From: Acanthamoeba castellanii str. Neff
Taxonomy: Eukaryota; Discosea; Longamoebia; Acanthamoebidae
Reading direction: 5' to 3'
Length of the DNA stretch: 53,114 nt
Assembly (NCBI RefSeq): GCF_000313135.1
Contig: NW_004457321.1
Location: 16,338 to 69,451, forward strand
Shown here: positions 1 through 11,288 of the stretch, piece by piece
How the letters are laid out: the number at the start of each line of letters is the position of its first letter
Position numbering within the stretch: position 1 is the first letter of the stretch
The notes under the pieces: model-generated
Databases searched by the model: none
Seen by the model: only the letters and a program-made list of their open reading frames with translations
What the model was told of the DNA's origin: nothing
Program-made: the position numbers and the translations under genes

Positions 1-2
1 GC

Positions 3-614
3 GGCGTCGAGCTGCGCGGGACCATCAGGTTTTGGGACCTCGAGCGGCGGGAGATCAGCAGCACCGTCGTCATGCCTGGCCCGCCCATGGGCATCATGGA
101 CGTCAAGTTCATTCCACACGACCCGCATGGCATCGCCGTCGCGGGCGCCATGTTCTCCGGAGTCTACTACACGGTCGACCCCACCACCGGCAGCGTGACC
201 GAGGCGTACAACTGTCGACAGATCGTGCCCCAGTTGGGCGAGCCCAGCCAGTGCATGGTCCACCTCCTGACCCCGATGAAAAGCGGTGACAGACTCCTGG
301 CGTCGTCGTCCTACGGTCAAGTGCTGCTGCTGGACATCTCCAACCGCGCTAGGTTCCACCAGTTGTCGGTGGTCAACCTCGGTGTCACTGCTGGGCCACA
401 CGTGCTGGCGCTCACCCACGACCAGGAACGTCTGGTGGTGGCAGACTACTTCCTGAACCAAGACGACTTTGGCCGCGTGCATGTGGACGGCGACCACAAG
501 ATGCATGTGCTCAAGGTCTCTCGAGATTCTCTCTCGCTGGACCCCAGGTTCACCCTCGATTTCGACGAGGCATTTGACCATCGTGCCCGCCCTCATGGGT
601 TCGCCATGAAATAG
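3..614 (+). CDS. Selenium-binding protein (SBP56/SELENBP family), 3' end
   Basis: The reading frame is open from the window edge and ends with a stop at 614, so only the C-terminal ~203 residues are present. The last part has the hallmark C-terminal pattern of the SBP56 family: a VVADYFLNQDDFG segment, then VHVDGDHKMHVLKV, and a final RPHGFAMK close to the stop. SELENBP1 of this family is a methanethiol oxidase with a beta-propeller fold; the amoebal substrate cannot be told from sequence. No intron is visible in this part. The gene converges on the RIF1-like gene, with only 89 bases between the two stop codons. The family call is strong; the exact enzyme activity is inferred. Confidence 0.88.
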   Translation, partial: GVELRGTIRFWDLERREISSTVVMPGPPMGIMDVKFIPHDPHGIAVAGAMFSGVYYTVDPTTGSVTEAYNCRQIVPQLGEPSQCMVHLLTPMKSGDRLLASSSYGQVLLLDISNRARFHQLSVVNLGVTAGPHVLALTHDQERLVVADYFLNQDDFGRVHVDGDHKMHVLKVSRDSLSLDPRFTLDFDEAFDHRARPHGFAMK

Positions 615-703
615 CTCTGGCTTGATGAGAGAAGTTTCTTTGCTTGTTTCCACACATATTTTGATTTAGCAGCAGAGCAAAGTTCAAATGCGGGTGCGTG
701 CCC

Positions 704-3700
704 TCAGTTGCTGAGCTTGGTGCGCAGCTGTTGGGTGGTGGCGGAGAGGAGGCGCGTGAGCTTGTCCTGCACTGCAAACAGCTGGCGCACGTCGAACCCG
801 GCCAGCAGCTCGGCCGCGCCGTCCTTCATCTGCGCCTCGAACCCGTCGGTCTCCCCCGACCCGCACAGCGCCTCCAGCATCTGCCGCAGCTCCGGTTGCC
901 GCCGCCGCCGGCCGTCGTCATCGTGGCCTTCAATCACCATCATCGCTTCTTCTTCTTCTTTTTCCTCTTTCTCCTTCTTGTTGTGCTTCTTCGTCTTGAC
1001 GTCGTCGTTGTCGTCGTTTTGCTGCTTCTGGCGCTTGGCCGCTGGCGCGTCGTCCTCCTCCTTCTCCTCTTTCTCCTGTCGCTCGATCTGCTCCTTGCGC
1101 CAGTTGAGCGAGGCGCGCCGCCGCAGCCGCACGGTCTCCTTCGAGTTGCTCCGCTCGCGCTCGCGCTGCTCGAGCTCCTCCACCTCGCGCCGCTCCTTCT
1201 CCAGCCGCTCGCGCTTCTCCCTCAGCTCCTTCTCCCGTTGCAGCTTGGCCGCATCCTCGGCCTCGGCCTCGGCCTTGGCCTTGCGTGCAGCTTGCTCGGC
1301 CTTGGCCTTTGACGTCGACGTGGTCGTAGTTGTTGATGACTTGTTGTTGTTGCTGCTGGCGCCGACCGAGACCGGGGCGCCGTCGTCGTCATCGGCGGGC
1401 GACGTAAAGAGCGAGCCGGCAGCGAACAGATTGAAATTGGCCCCGTCCTGGGAGGACTGATCCAGTCCGTTGTAGAACGCGACGGCCTTGACCTCCTTCC
1501 TCTGCCGCTCCAACACCTCGCGCTGCATGTGCAAATAAGTGTGAGTGTGCGTGCGGTGTGTGTCGTGTCGTGTCGTGTCGTGTTCTTGCGTCCAGAAAAA
1601 AGTGATGATGGATGCACACGTGTACCTGATGGTCGGTGAGCAGCTCGTCCTTGTCATTCTTGGGCTTCTTCAGCGCCCCGCCCCTGTTGACCGTGTCCAC
1701 GTACTTGCGATCGTTCTCCATTTCGTCCTGCTGACTCTCAACCGCTGCACACATACGCACACACCAACCAGCCAGAAAGCGCTGTTAGGCCCAAAAGCAA
1801 ACCCCCAATTTGCAATGCGCGTGGGTGGTGCAGAACGCACGAGCGGGCGCGACGCTTCGCTTCCGCTTGGCGAGGCGACGGGGGCTCTCCGGCTGCGGCG
1901 CCGCCACCGCCGCTGGCGCAGTAGGCTTGTGGAACTTGTGCGGCGCATCAAAACCTGGCGCGTTCGCGTTGCGTCGTGTGAGCCACACTCAACCCGGAAA
2001 ATAGTATCATTTGTTGATTAAGGGACCTTACCTGGGAAGACTTGGGTGGGCACATGCGTCGTGTCGTCGTCGGCAAACACCAGGCTCGCCATGTCGGCCG
2101 ACGACATGGAAGGCGTGACATCTTCACACACCGACAGTGTCAGCAGTTGTTCACCGGTCAACAACATAGATTGGGAGTGGGGAGGGGTACCGGTGTCGCC
2201 GTTCCAGCCGGGCGGGAGCTTGATGGGCACCTTGTCCTGCAGTTTGGCCAGGACCGCGATCAGACCCTCCGGTACCACCGTCAGCGATGGCGCCGTGCCA
2301 ACTAATCACCACACCAGCGCACAACAACATTCGTTAAAGCTTTCATGTACGGTGTGTGCTTGTGCGCGTGTGCGCGTGCGGTGATGCAATATGCGTGTGC
2401 GTACAGGTGGTATTCCAGAACTGAATGGCCGCATTCTTCAACACTTTCCTCTTGGTCACCAGAGCCTCCTGTTGTTTGGTGGCAACACACCCCCGTGGGT
2501 CAAGGTCTGAAGCGGGTTGGGCCAACCAAGTGCAATGGTGGCAGTCAATCGTACCGTGAGCAGCGGGGCCAGGAGCTTCAGGGACTCGGCGTCGTCGTAG
2601 GGCGGCTTGTGGTTGGTAGTGACGGCCTTGGCCACCACGTCGAACAGCTTGTCCAGCTCCTTGCGCATGTTCGTCGCGGCGCTTCGGGAGAGAACAACAC
2701 TGTATGCCGCATATAAGTTTAGCAAGTGTGGTGCGTGTGCGTGTGCGTGTGCGTGTGCGTGTGCGTGTGCGTGTGTCGAGCTGCGTATGTACCTGGAATC
2801 GGGAGGGACGGGACTGTCCTTGAGCCACTTGGCGATGCCCTCGCCAAAGGTGGAGACCAGACAGAGCACCTCCGCTCTGCCCCGCGCCTTGCTGTACAGG
2901 GCGGTGATGGTGTCCGCCAAGTAGGACAACGACAGCTGCCACTCGTTCATAATCAGCTGCTTCGTCGCCTGGTCCTTGTCTGCGATCGCAATCAGTAAGT
3001 GACAGCAGTTGAAAATAATAATGGTGTAATAAATAAAAAAATAGAAAGCACGACAGGAGGTTATACCCTTCATCCACTCGTGCTCGTACTCCTCCTGGCG
3101 CGCCAGCGTCTCGGGGTAAACGGACATGGCGTTGAACAGGCGCAGCAGCAACCCCACCAACGTGCTTGGGTCACTGACACATGTGCGCGAAAAGAAAAAT
3201 GTGAGCAGGTGCGACACACGCATAGCACACCCGCGCACACACGACACGCACAGCGCGGCACACGTACGAGGGCTTCGATCGGTTCTTGGTGGCTCCCCTC
3301 GGCCGCGAGCAGCTGGCGATAAACGCGTGCGTGGGTCCGGCCACCTCGACCATCGTGTGAGTGGCCTCGATGATCTTGCCCACGCCGTTGTTCCACCGGA
3401 TCCCGGGCCGCAGGATCTCCATGATGAGATGGCACAGGTGGTCCACACACCCCTCGGCCTCATCCTTGAGCGCATTTATCCTGCAGCGCCCACCCACGGG
3501 CGTATGAGCATATGGTAGTGTGTCATGTGTGTCGCGTGTGTCGCGTGCGGTGCGTGCCATGCGTGTGCGGTGTCTACGGTACATACCGGAAAAACGTGGA
3601 GTAGAAGGAGTTCCAGGTCTTCTTGATGTCGCCCACGGTGCCGTCCACGAGCACGGTCCACGAGGACTGCCCATCGCCCTGCAGCGCAGCACGGAGTGGA

Positions 3701-6700
3701 AACAGCAGAGCTCTGCCGAGAAAGAAGAAAAATAACGATGCGTTGGCCTCATCATACGTTATGCGTGTCGTGTTGTGTCATTATGTTGTGTGCGGCGACG
3801 GGAGGCAGTACGTGTAGTAAACAGTCCTGTGATCATGCTTGTTGGGGAGGGCAAACGGAAACGGCGTGTCGGCGGCGCAGTTGGTTTCGTCCATCCTCTC
3901 CTCCAGGCTCCGCGCTGTTTATGTAAATACAAAGTAAAGACCACGATGAACGGGAAGCGAGAGGGCAGATGTCAGCAAAGGCGTCGGGCGTAGATAGACA
4001 GGGAGGGGATCGTACCAACGCTGAGCCAGCCCAGCATCAACACCTTCTGGTTGGTTTTGCGGGAGACGGACGACTCCAGCAGGCTTTGTAGCACGTACAG
4101 AGCAGTGAGCAGCGAGGTGTTGGGATTCACCTGGTCCGCTTTCTGATAGGTGGTGGTATGTGAGTCAAAAGTGAACAACAAACTGGGTAAAGGAAAGTGT
4201 GTGTGCCGTGTGTCGTGCGTCGTGCGTGTGAGTGGCTCACCTTGGCGGGAGTGACGCTGAGCAGTAGTTGAAGCGTGTCGCCGAACTGCTTCTGGTCCTT
4301 GATGGCGTTGGGGTTCGAAAAGAGTCCGCGCAGCAGAACTCCTGTTTACGCCAAGAGCATTGGTGAGCAGGCACACAATGGGCCAGTGAACAGTGAGTTG
4401 TACGGAACGAATGATAGCGCTGTACCGAGGATGGTGGAGGTGGACGCGTGCGCCGAGGGAGACGACGAGTCCGACAGGGCGTAGTGTGGCGACAGTGCAA
4501 GCTTGAACGACGTGTGTGGCGACTTGTTGGCAGCTACGGCGGAGAAGGCCCGGAGGAAGCGCGTGAGGACTGTCGAGGCGTAGCCCAGCGGCAATGGCGG
4601 TGCGTCCTTGTCGCCCGACAGCGCAGTCCCTGAGGCGAGGAGGTCGGACAGGAAGTGCACTACCTGAGACTCAACCGCTATGACCCTCTGCATATGAACG
4701 ACATATTCGCACATATCAATGTATCACCATCACCTGATATATATTTGCTTCAGAGAGAAGACTCTCCACGCTAGTAGTATTTACCTTGCTTTCAGGTTCC
4801 TGTGCGTGCAGGTGTGCCACTCGCGCAACTAGCCCTTGCCACACATCCAAGATCGCGTCCTGCACACATCACACCACAATCAATCTGTCAGTCTTATGAA
4901 TTGAGCCATAACGCGCTGTGCGGCCGCGCCATTGCTGAGCGGGGTACCGAAGTCCTCGAGATGCAGCCCGGCAGTATTTGGAGAACAAAAAGGGCAAAGT
5001 CGTCCACCACCCAGTCGGCCTCGAGCGGAAGTGGTCGCGGCTCTGAGGAAACAACAACGGTCCCATTAACTCCCATTTGAGTGAAGGCCTGGAAAAGAGA
5101 TGTAGTCGATGGCGTACCGGCGCTGCTGTCGCTCGCATCCGGCAAGGCCACCAATTTGCCTGGCGTGATCGCGTGAGACGAACGCGCAAAGATTGAAGAA
5201 GAAGGAGACGGCTCATGTGGTACCGACAAATTGAAACACTTCCTCGGCGAGCTCCGTCTCGGGCACCTTGGCGACAAGCTCGAGGAAGGGGAAGAAGACC
5301 TGAGAAAGAAAAGGACTCATATTATGCGACAAACAAACTTTCGTCGAAAGACAATGGCATGCAAGATTGACGCACCCGCGAAAAGACGGTGGGCACCGAC
5401 GAGCCAAAGCCTGAGACCAGGTGCATCCACGACTGCACCAGCGCTTTCTTGACCTCGACACTCTGTTCCCTCTCCACACTGGGCGGGGTGAAATGAATTA
5501 ATCGCAGATGGTGAAAGAGAGGAAACAGACTGCTCATGAGGTATGAGAGACGGTAAGTTACCTGCTGAGGAAGGGCTTCATCAGGAGGTCTGTGCGCTTG
5601 GACTTGGGGCGCAAGAGGTGTTGCATGTCGTGCATGCAGTTGTCCATCAGACTCTTCCACCCGTTCCACGTCACAATCCGCACATTGGGGTCCGCGTGGT
5701 TAAATGTGGTCTACGTGCAACACACAAGGCGAGATTCGGTCAGATGGTCACTCTAGACAGGTAAACAAGCTGTGTCTAGCATGTACCGATGGGATCTGCA
5801 GGAACGCCTTGATAAGGCCGCTACTCCACAACTCTTTCTGCAGCAGGATCACCAGATAACCTATGCGCGCGTGCGCGTGCGTGCAGTGGCGCGTGTGCGG
5901 TGCGTGATGGTGAGCGCTACGAAAGGAGAACCTGTAGCGAATCGCAGGGTGTACCCCAGACACGGATGGCGAGGCAGGGCTTGTCTTTGCCCTGAATGGT
6001 AGACTCCTCGTCCAAGAAGAGGTTGAACCGTTCGAGCATGCCGCCCGTCAGATCACCCACGAGCTTCGACGAAATCGCGGGCGCAATGCCACTCTTCACC
6101 AACAGCGGCAGTGCGATGTTGACGACCGCCTCGGCCTTCTCCCTCACGCTGTGTTGTCGCCCAACAATGTACGAATTAACACATGCAGGAAGAGAAGATG
6201 ATGGTGGTAATGAAGTGATTGGGCAGGTACGCAGGGTTCTCGTGGAACAGGCGGGTGTAGACGGCCGGTAGCCAGGCCTCAGCTTGCTTCACCATCAAGT
6301 CAGGAATCTGAGCTAAGAGCTTGCCTGTTTTTTAGGGTTAGCAATGGTATGCGCTAGGAGAAGAATGGGAGTCTGGTGCGCACCAAAGGCAGCGATGGCC
6401 TCATATTCGATGGTGGATGACGAGGCAAAGCGAGCGTTGACCGTGTCGATGAGGCCGGTCACAGCAACGATGATGTCCTTCACCCTCTTTGCCACTGCAT
6501 GGCGCAGCTGCTGTATGGCAATGCACCACACTGGGCAGGAAAATGAGAGAGTTAGCAAGGTTGAGATGAAAGTAATGATCGGAGGTATGCAAGTCTGTGT
6601 ATAGAGGAATGCGCACCCGCTAAGTTACAAGCCGACTGGTGCACCACAAACAAACAAATCACAGGAATAAGGAGGGAGGTTGTGAGCAATGGCAGATCAT

Positions 6701-7218
6701 CATTAGGGCTGGCAGTGGTACCTTGACTTCAGAGGTGGTGATCACGTCGAGGACCACTGTGAGGATCCGCTCGGACTGCGCCTCTGCATCAGCATCACAG
6801 ACGAAATAAAGAGGCAAAGCGTTGTGAGTGAATGTGGAGTGGACACAGTGCCACCAAGCATGGGCGATCTACCATTGAGTTGTGAGACTGCTACGCTGTT
6901 GTAGGTGAAATAGCCCAGCGATCGCAGTGCTATCTCGGCCCTATGTTGCGATGAGATGAGTTGAGGTACGGAGAAGACCAGAGGAGTGGGCCGGGTGTGC
7001 ACGCACATCTTCTTGGTTTCGGCGTGACGCGAGATGAGGGCGACGTAGATGTCCACGAGCTCGTGGGCGTGCGGCTTGATCTGCGCCGCCGCACCAGAAT
7101 CGCTCGCCTTGAGCAGAGCATTGAGCGATTCGAAGGCGGCGAGGGTGTTCTTGGTCGCCTTGCCCGCCTTCATCACCTTGAGCACGCTGCCCATGTCTAT
7201 CGTACCAGAATTGGCCAT
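704..7218 (-). CDS. RIF1-like HEAT-repeat protein with PP1-docking-type motif
   Basis: About twenty exons read from ATG 7218 (MANSGTIDMGS) to the stop at 704. The order of segments follows the RIF1 N-terminal HEAT region: ALRSLGYFTYNSVAVSQLN near 6890, VLDVITTSEVK, LAVWCIAIQQL (6530), PLLVKSGIAPA, LLQKELWSSGLI, then the diagnostic RIVTWNGWKSLMDNC (5660), SKRTDLLMKPFLSS, and VLKNAAIQFWNTT (2440). RIF1 controls replication timing and break repair, recruiting PP1 phosphatase through RVxF motifs. The last exon holds KAVAF (1475-1489), which fits [KR]x[VI]x[FW], next to a long charged coiled coil (about 970-1300) and basic clusters that could act as nuclear signals. Individual exon borders are approximate. 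The second half is low-complexity and could be mis-joined. Family confidence is good; the PP1 link is inference. Confidence 0.72.
2729..2774. repeat. Hexanucleotide (GTGTGC)n array in an intron of the RIF1-like gene
   Basis: Seven or so perfect tandem copies of GTGCGT lie inside an intron of the minus-strand gene. Similar simple repeats occur in introns throughout the window. Confidence 0.9.
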
Positions 7219-7454
7219 TTTCACCAACTTTTTGTTCTTCCCGCTTTGGTATGCAAACGGGTCTTCTTGTCCTGCGTCTACTTAAAGACCCAGGCGAAGA
7301 ACACAATTACTACTATGAAGCCCTCCTGTGAGATGGCGAATTTGTTGATCGCTTGAAGATGCACGTTTGCCAATCTTGAATTTGGCGCGCAAAATTTTGC
7401 GCGGGAACCCAGCCCTGGAGCCGAAGGGAGGAATTTTGTACAAAGCGCCTCACA

Positions 7455-7886
7455 TCAATGGTAGACATAGAAGAGAAGGAGCACGAGCACGACGAAACCG
7501 ATGCCTACGGCGAGCAGGCCGCGCTTGAGGGACTCGTTCGAATCGGCCACCCTCTGCTTGGCCTTTGCCAGCAACTGCTCCTTCGTTTGCTTGTCCATGC
7601 TCTGCACCTCCCTGTTCCCGAAGCAATGGAATGAGCATGGTGCGTGTGCGTGTGCGCGTGCGTGTGTGTGTGCGGTGTACCTGCGCATGTAGAAGACGGT
7701 GGGTCCCATAAAGCCGGCCTTCTCGGTGTACACAGTGGCAAAGCCGAACTTCTCGTACCACGGCACATTCCTCGGGTTGCCCGTTTCGAGGTAGACCGGC
7801 AGGTCTTCCTTGTCGGCCTTGTCCACCACCGACCTGACACAACATCAAAATATGAATGGTGAGATTCAACGACAAGGCTGGTCGTC

Positions 7887-7946
<60 letters not shown>

Positions 7947-8800
7947 GGAAGTGGCTCGATAAGTACTGTAGGAGAACGCTGCCGACGCCTTGCCCCTGGC
8001 AATCGGGGTCCACTGCCAGGAAGCCCACGTACCAAAAGCCTCGCTCTGCAGCACATACAAACGGGTAAGCCCCATTGCATTGTCGTGTCGTTGGTCGTGT
8101 CGTGTCATGTCGTGTCGTGTCGTTGGAGAGTACCGAGCAAGTCGTCCATAACGACTTCTTTAAGCAGGCTGCTGCGTAGCAGTGAGGGCAGGATCTTGCC
8201 CATTCCCTTCAGCCCAGTGATCACAGGCAGCCTGCAGCCCGACACACAGAAGCGAATGAGTGTGGAAACAGAGACACCCGGGGCAAGAGCAGTGAAGGTT
8301 GCCTAATTACCTGTGAATGCCATGCTTCATGTGGTCCACGAAGCTCTCCTTCACGAGAGGCGGGTGCAGAAGGAGGACGCCCTTGAGCTTGATGTCCGTC
8401 TGCGCCGCTTTGGCACCCTCGGGCAACGCCAGATAGGACTCCCCGTGTGGTGCGTAAATCGCTCTGGTGAGCGTCTCCTGCACGTGCACCACACATCAAT
8501 GAATGTATAAATAAATAAATAATAAAATTAAGGCAGATGAACAAAGCAGAGGGTGTACCATTATCTCGTGGAGGGCGGTCATCCTGCCGGCTGACCCCAG
8601 GTGGCTCGTAAGCTGGAGGTTGGCACCAACGGAAAGAAATCCCCACTCAGTCTGTTAGTACTGACAGTTGCATCGACGTCAGCTGAGTGCGGAAGAAGAA
8701 CCCATGAGAAGACGGGGTCGGTTGCAAAAGCACGGGCCAGCACGCTGGCCGTATCAGTGAGTCGCACGTCCTCGTAGCCCACCACCTCCACCGCGGCCAT
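7455..8800 (-). CDS. GNAT-family N-acetyltransferase with C-terminal membrane anchor
   Basis: The gene starts at ATG 8800 (MAAVEVVGYEDVRL) and ends at 7455 after five or six exons. The acetyl-CoA binding motif A is visible as VDPDCQGQGVGSVLLQ around 7980-8020 (Q-x-x-G-x-G), and the late GNAT strand as NPRNVPWYEKFGF around 7750. The early exon has ARAFATDPVFSWVL, as in many small-molecule GNATs. After the catalytic domain comes a charged helix and then a ~20-residue hydrophobic segment (LAVGIGFVVLVLLLFYV) three residues or fewer from the stop, which looks like a tail anchor facing the enzyme to the cytosol. Substrate is unknown. The first exon is divergent from the EF-hand gene, with 135 bases between the starts. 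Confidence 0.8.
7888..7946. repeat. (TCA)n trinucleotide microsatellite, about 20 copies, intronic
   Basis: A near-perfect TCA/TGA run sits in the GNAT intron just downstream of the donor that follows the QGQGVGS motif. Read in the exon frame it gives stop codons, which supports splicing out. Such a pure run is probably length-variable. Confidence 0.93.
8085..8130. repeat. CGTGT pentamer array with TTGG interruption, intronic
   Basis: GTGTC/CGTGT repeats with the interruption CGTTGGTCGTG lie in an intron of the GNAT gene. The same interruption recurs, in either orientation, in arrays near 15906, 16115, 20958, 37172, 37235 and 41878. Confidence 0.85.
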
Positions 8801-8935
8801 GTTGCAGTGAACGTTTACTTTCTTGACGTTTTATTTTATTTTTATTTGAAGGCAATACACGCAAAGACCGCGCAGCGCAGCACACTCACAATCTATCACC
8901 ACCACAACCACACCGAAGTGTCTCGAGACGACTTG
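8801..8935. promoter_or_regulatory. Short divergent promoter region between GNAT and penta-EF-hand genes
   Basis: Only 135 bases separate the two start codons. The stretch has a T/A-rich core (TTTTATTTTATTTTTATT near 8828) inside otherwise GC-rich DNA. No classical TATA box can be assigned with certainty; the bidirectional role is inferred from gene orientation. Confidence 0.45.
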
Positions 8936-10311
8936 ATGGCCTACCCCTACCAACAGCAACCGCAGCAGGTACTGCCACTCCACTCCACTCCACTCCATCT
9001 CATCTCACCTGCGGAACAATGCATCACATGGTCTTAGATGTTTTTTTAAATGATTCGGATGGTGTCCTGCACTTACGACCGGTTTTGGTTCTAGTACCCA
9101 CCGCCTGGCTCGCAGCAGCAGCAGCAGCAGCAGCAGTGGTATGGTCCGCCCCAGCAGGGCGGAGGCATGCCGCCGCAGCAACCGCAGGGTCAGCAGTACT
9201 ACTACCAGGGCCAGCCCCAGCAGGGCGGCATGCCGCAGCAACCACAACAACAACAACCACAACAACAACAACCTGGCCACTATGCCGGTGGTGCCCCTCC
9301 GCCACAGCAGCAGCAGCAGCAGCCGCCTCGACCCGGTGCTGCCGCCCAGCCTCAGGGATGGGTAAGCACCATTTCATCGCCAGCACGTTACTTGAAGTGC
9401 GATCACGCTCACCCTGCTGGGTGTTGTTACAGTGCGGCCAGTACTACTCGCAGATTCCCCAGCAGGAGCTGTACGAACTCCAGCGTTGGTTCAGGTGCGT
9501 ACAACTCACCAATTCGATGTGTGCGGCGTAGAGCACTCGAGTGAATGGGCATCGTCGTGTTGACATAAGTCGATGTTGGTGCGGCGTGCAGGAGCATGGA
9601 TCGGGACAACAGCGGTTCGATCTCGGCCAACGAGCTGGCCAACGTGGCCGTGGGCGGCTCCGTCCTGGGCATCGACAACGGCATGAAGCTCATCCGCGTC
9701 TTTGACGTCGACGGCAACGGCACCATCGGTACCTCCTCCTTCTCTCGTTTATTGCCATGTTGCTACGCTTGACATCGCCATCACCACTGACGCGTTTCCT
9801 GTGACCAGACTTCAACGAGTATGCGTCGCTGCACAAGTTCTTGCTCAGCATGCAGCAAACGTTCAAAATGGTGACCACCTCCTCTTCGACAAGCTGTTCT
9901 CAAGCCACCTGTTGACACGCACACACACACACACACACACACACGACAGGGAGACAAAGACGGCAACGGCAGGCTTGATGCGCGGGAGATCCACGAGGCC
10001 ATCCTCAAGGGCGGATTCACGAACGTTTCGTTCAAGGCGGCGCAGGGGCTCTACAACAAGTACAACCGGTCGGGCATGGGCCTCAACATGGCCGAGTTCA
10101 TCAGCATCGTCGCCCACATCGCCCTCGCCCGGTCCGTCCTCGAGCGGTGCGTCTTCTTCTCGAGACCCTTTCTCTCTCTCTTCTTTCCTTGCATCGCTGA
10201 CACGACACACGACACACGACACGACACACGACACACAGGCTGGACTATGACAGGGATGGTCGCATCACGGTCAACATCGACCAGATGTACGAGATCTCGG
10301 CCAACTTTTGA
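8936..10311 (+). CDS. Penta-EF-hand (PEF) calcium-binding protein, PDCD6/PEF1-like
   Basis: Exon 1 is 8936-8968 and exon 2 is 9095-9361; later exons start at about 9433, 9592, 9809, 9950 and 10240, ending at TGA 10309. The N-terminal third is rich in Gln, Pro and Gly, like the tails of ALG-2, PEF1 and sorcin. The globular part has EF-hand loops DRDNSGSISANEL, DVDGNGTIDFNEY, DKDGNGRLDAREI and a weaker DYDRDGRITVNI near the C-terminus, and begins with CGQYYSQIPQQELYELQRWF, where PEF proteins have their first helix. PEF proteins dimerise and bind partners at membranes in a calcium-dependent way. Partners here are unknown. The Gln runs (9115-9135, 9305-9325) are probably length-variable. Confidence 0.86.
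9915..9944. repeat. (CA)n dinucleotide repeat, intronic
   Basis: About 12-14 CA units lie directly before the acceptor AG of the exon that encodes the third EF-hand loop. Confidence 0.85.
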
Positions 10312-10422
10312 TGTTCAGCTCCTTTGCTCTTTTGTTGTTGATTGAACGTGAACGTTGAGAGTCACTACACAAAGACGGTATATACACGCGAAGAAGAAGA
10401 GGGACGACTACTACTGCTTCTA

Positions 10423-11223
10423 CTACTGGTAGTAGATGCGGGACGGGGTGGAGAAGGTCTCGTAGGAGCCGCCCATCTCGGCGTAGTTGATGAGGGCCTC
10501 CTTGATGGGCTCGTTGAGGAAGTGCGAGTAGAGCGAGTAGACGCCGAAGGCGACCAGCACGAGGTAGGCGATGGTGAGTGGCCAGAAGAACCAGAAGAAG
10601 CCGCTGTGGTCGCCCGTGTAGGCCATGTGGAAGACGATGGCGAAGAAGAGGACCAGGTAGGCCCCGAAGGTCATGCCGAAGCCCATGAGCCAGAACTTCA
10701 AGTAGGCGAAGGCCCGCTCCTGTCGCTCGGGGAAGGCCGGGTTGAGCCAGTACTCGCGCGCGGGCACCTGGAGCGCCGCGCCGCCGCCGCTGCAGCTCGG
10801 CAGGAGATGGCCGAGCAAGATGAAGAGAGCCTGGGCGAGGATCACCGCCGCCAGGTAGATGCCCACCATGAACGCCTTGGATCGGTACGCGTCCACTTTG
10901 CCTGGTTATAAAGAATTCTAATTATTTAAATGTAATTCACTTGAATTCAATCATAAATCGATTAACACCAGCTTACACAGAATAAAATCGATTGAAATAA
11001 AAATAAAAATGATAATCTTAATTAATTGGCCAGTACCTTGCCAGTCGAAGTGGGCGGGCAGTTCATCGGGCAGCATGCTGTAGTAGACTGCGCCCTGCAC
11101 CACCGCAGCCACGAGCACCACCGCATTACCGATGAGCACCGCCACGAGGCCTGGCGGCTTGCCGAACAAGCTGCTGCCGCCTTCTTCATAATCTCCTCGC
11201 GATTTCAATCTGGTGCTCTCCAT
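10423..11223 (-). CDS. DUF1648-domain membrane protein, four predicted TM segments
   Basis: Two exons join in phase: 11223 down to about 11037, and about 10902 down to the stop at 10423. The joined peptide across the intron reads LPDELPAHFDWQG then KVDAYRSKAF, which is the signature of DUF1648 (LPD-x-x-P-x-HF-x-x-x-G-x-x-D-x-x-x-SK), best known from bacterial SdpI-like proteins. Four hydrophobic segments are visible: one before the motif (GLVAVLIGNAVVLVAAVV) and three after it, the last with FFWFFWPLTIAYLVLVAFGV. The N-terminus is short and charged. The start at 11223 is the first clear Met, but upstream sequence runs into the gap, so more exons are possible. Function is unknown; it could be a transfer from bacteria. 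Confidence 0.68.
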
Positions 11224-11288
11224 CTTGTGTTCTATGTTCTCTACAGCTTTCTTTCTTTGTGTAACGCTCCGTTCGTCGAGTTGATCGA

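Noticed and set aside
698..1460. Long plus-strand open frames rich in Leu/Ser/Val
   Set aside because: They are antisense to the Glu/Lys/Arg-rich coiled coil of the RIF1-like gene and have no start context or family.
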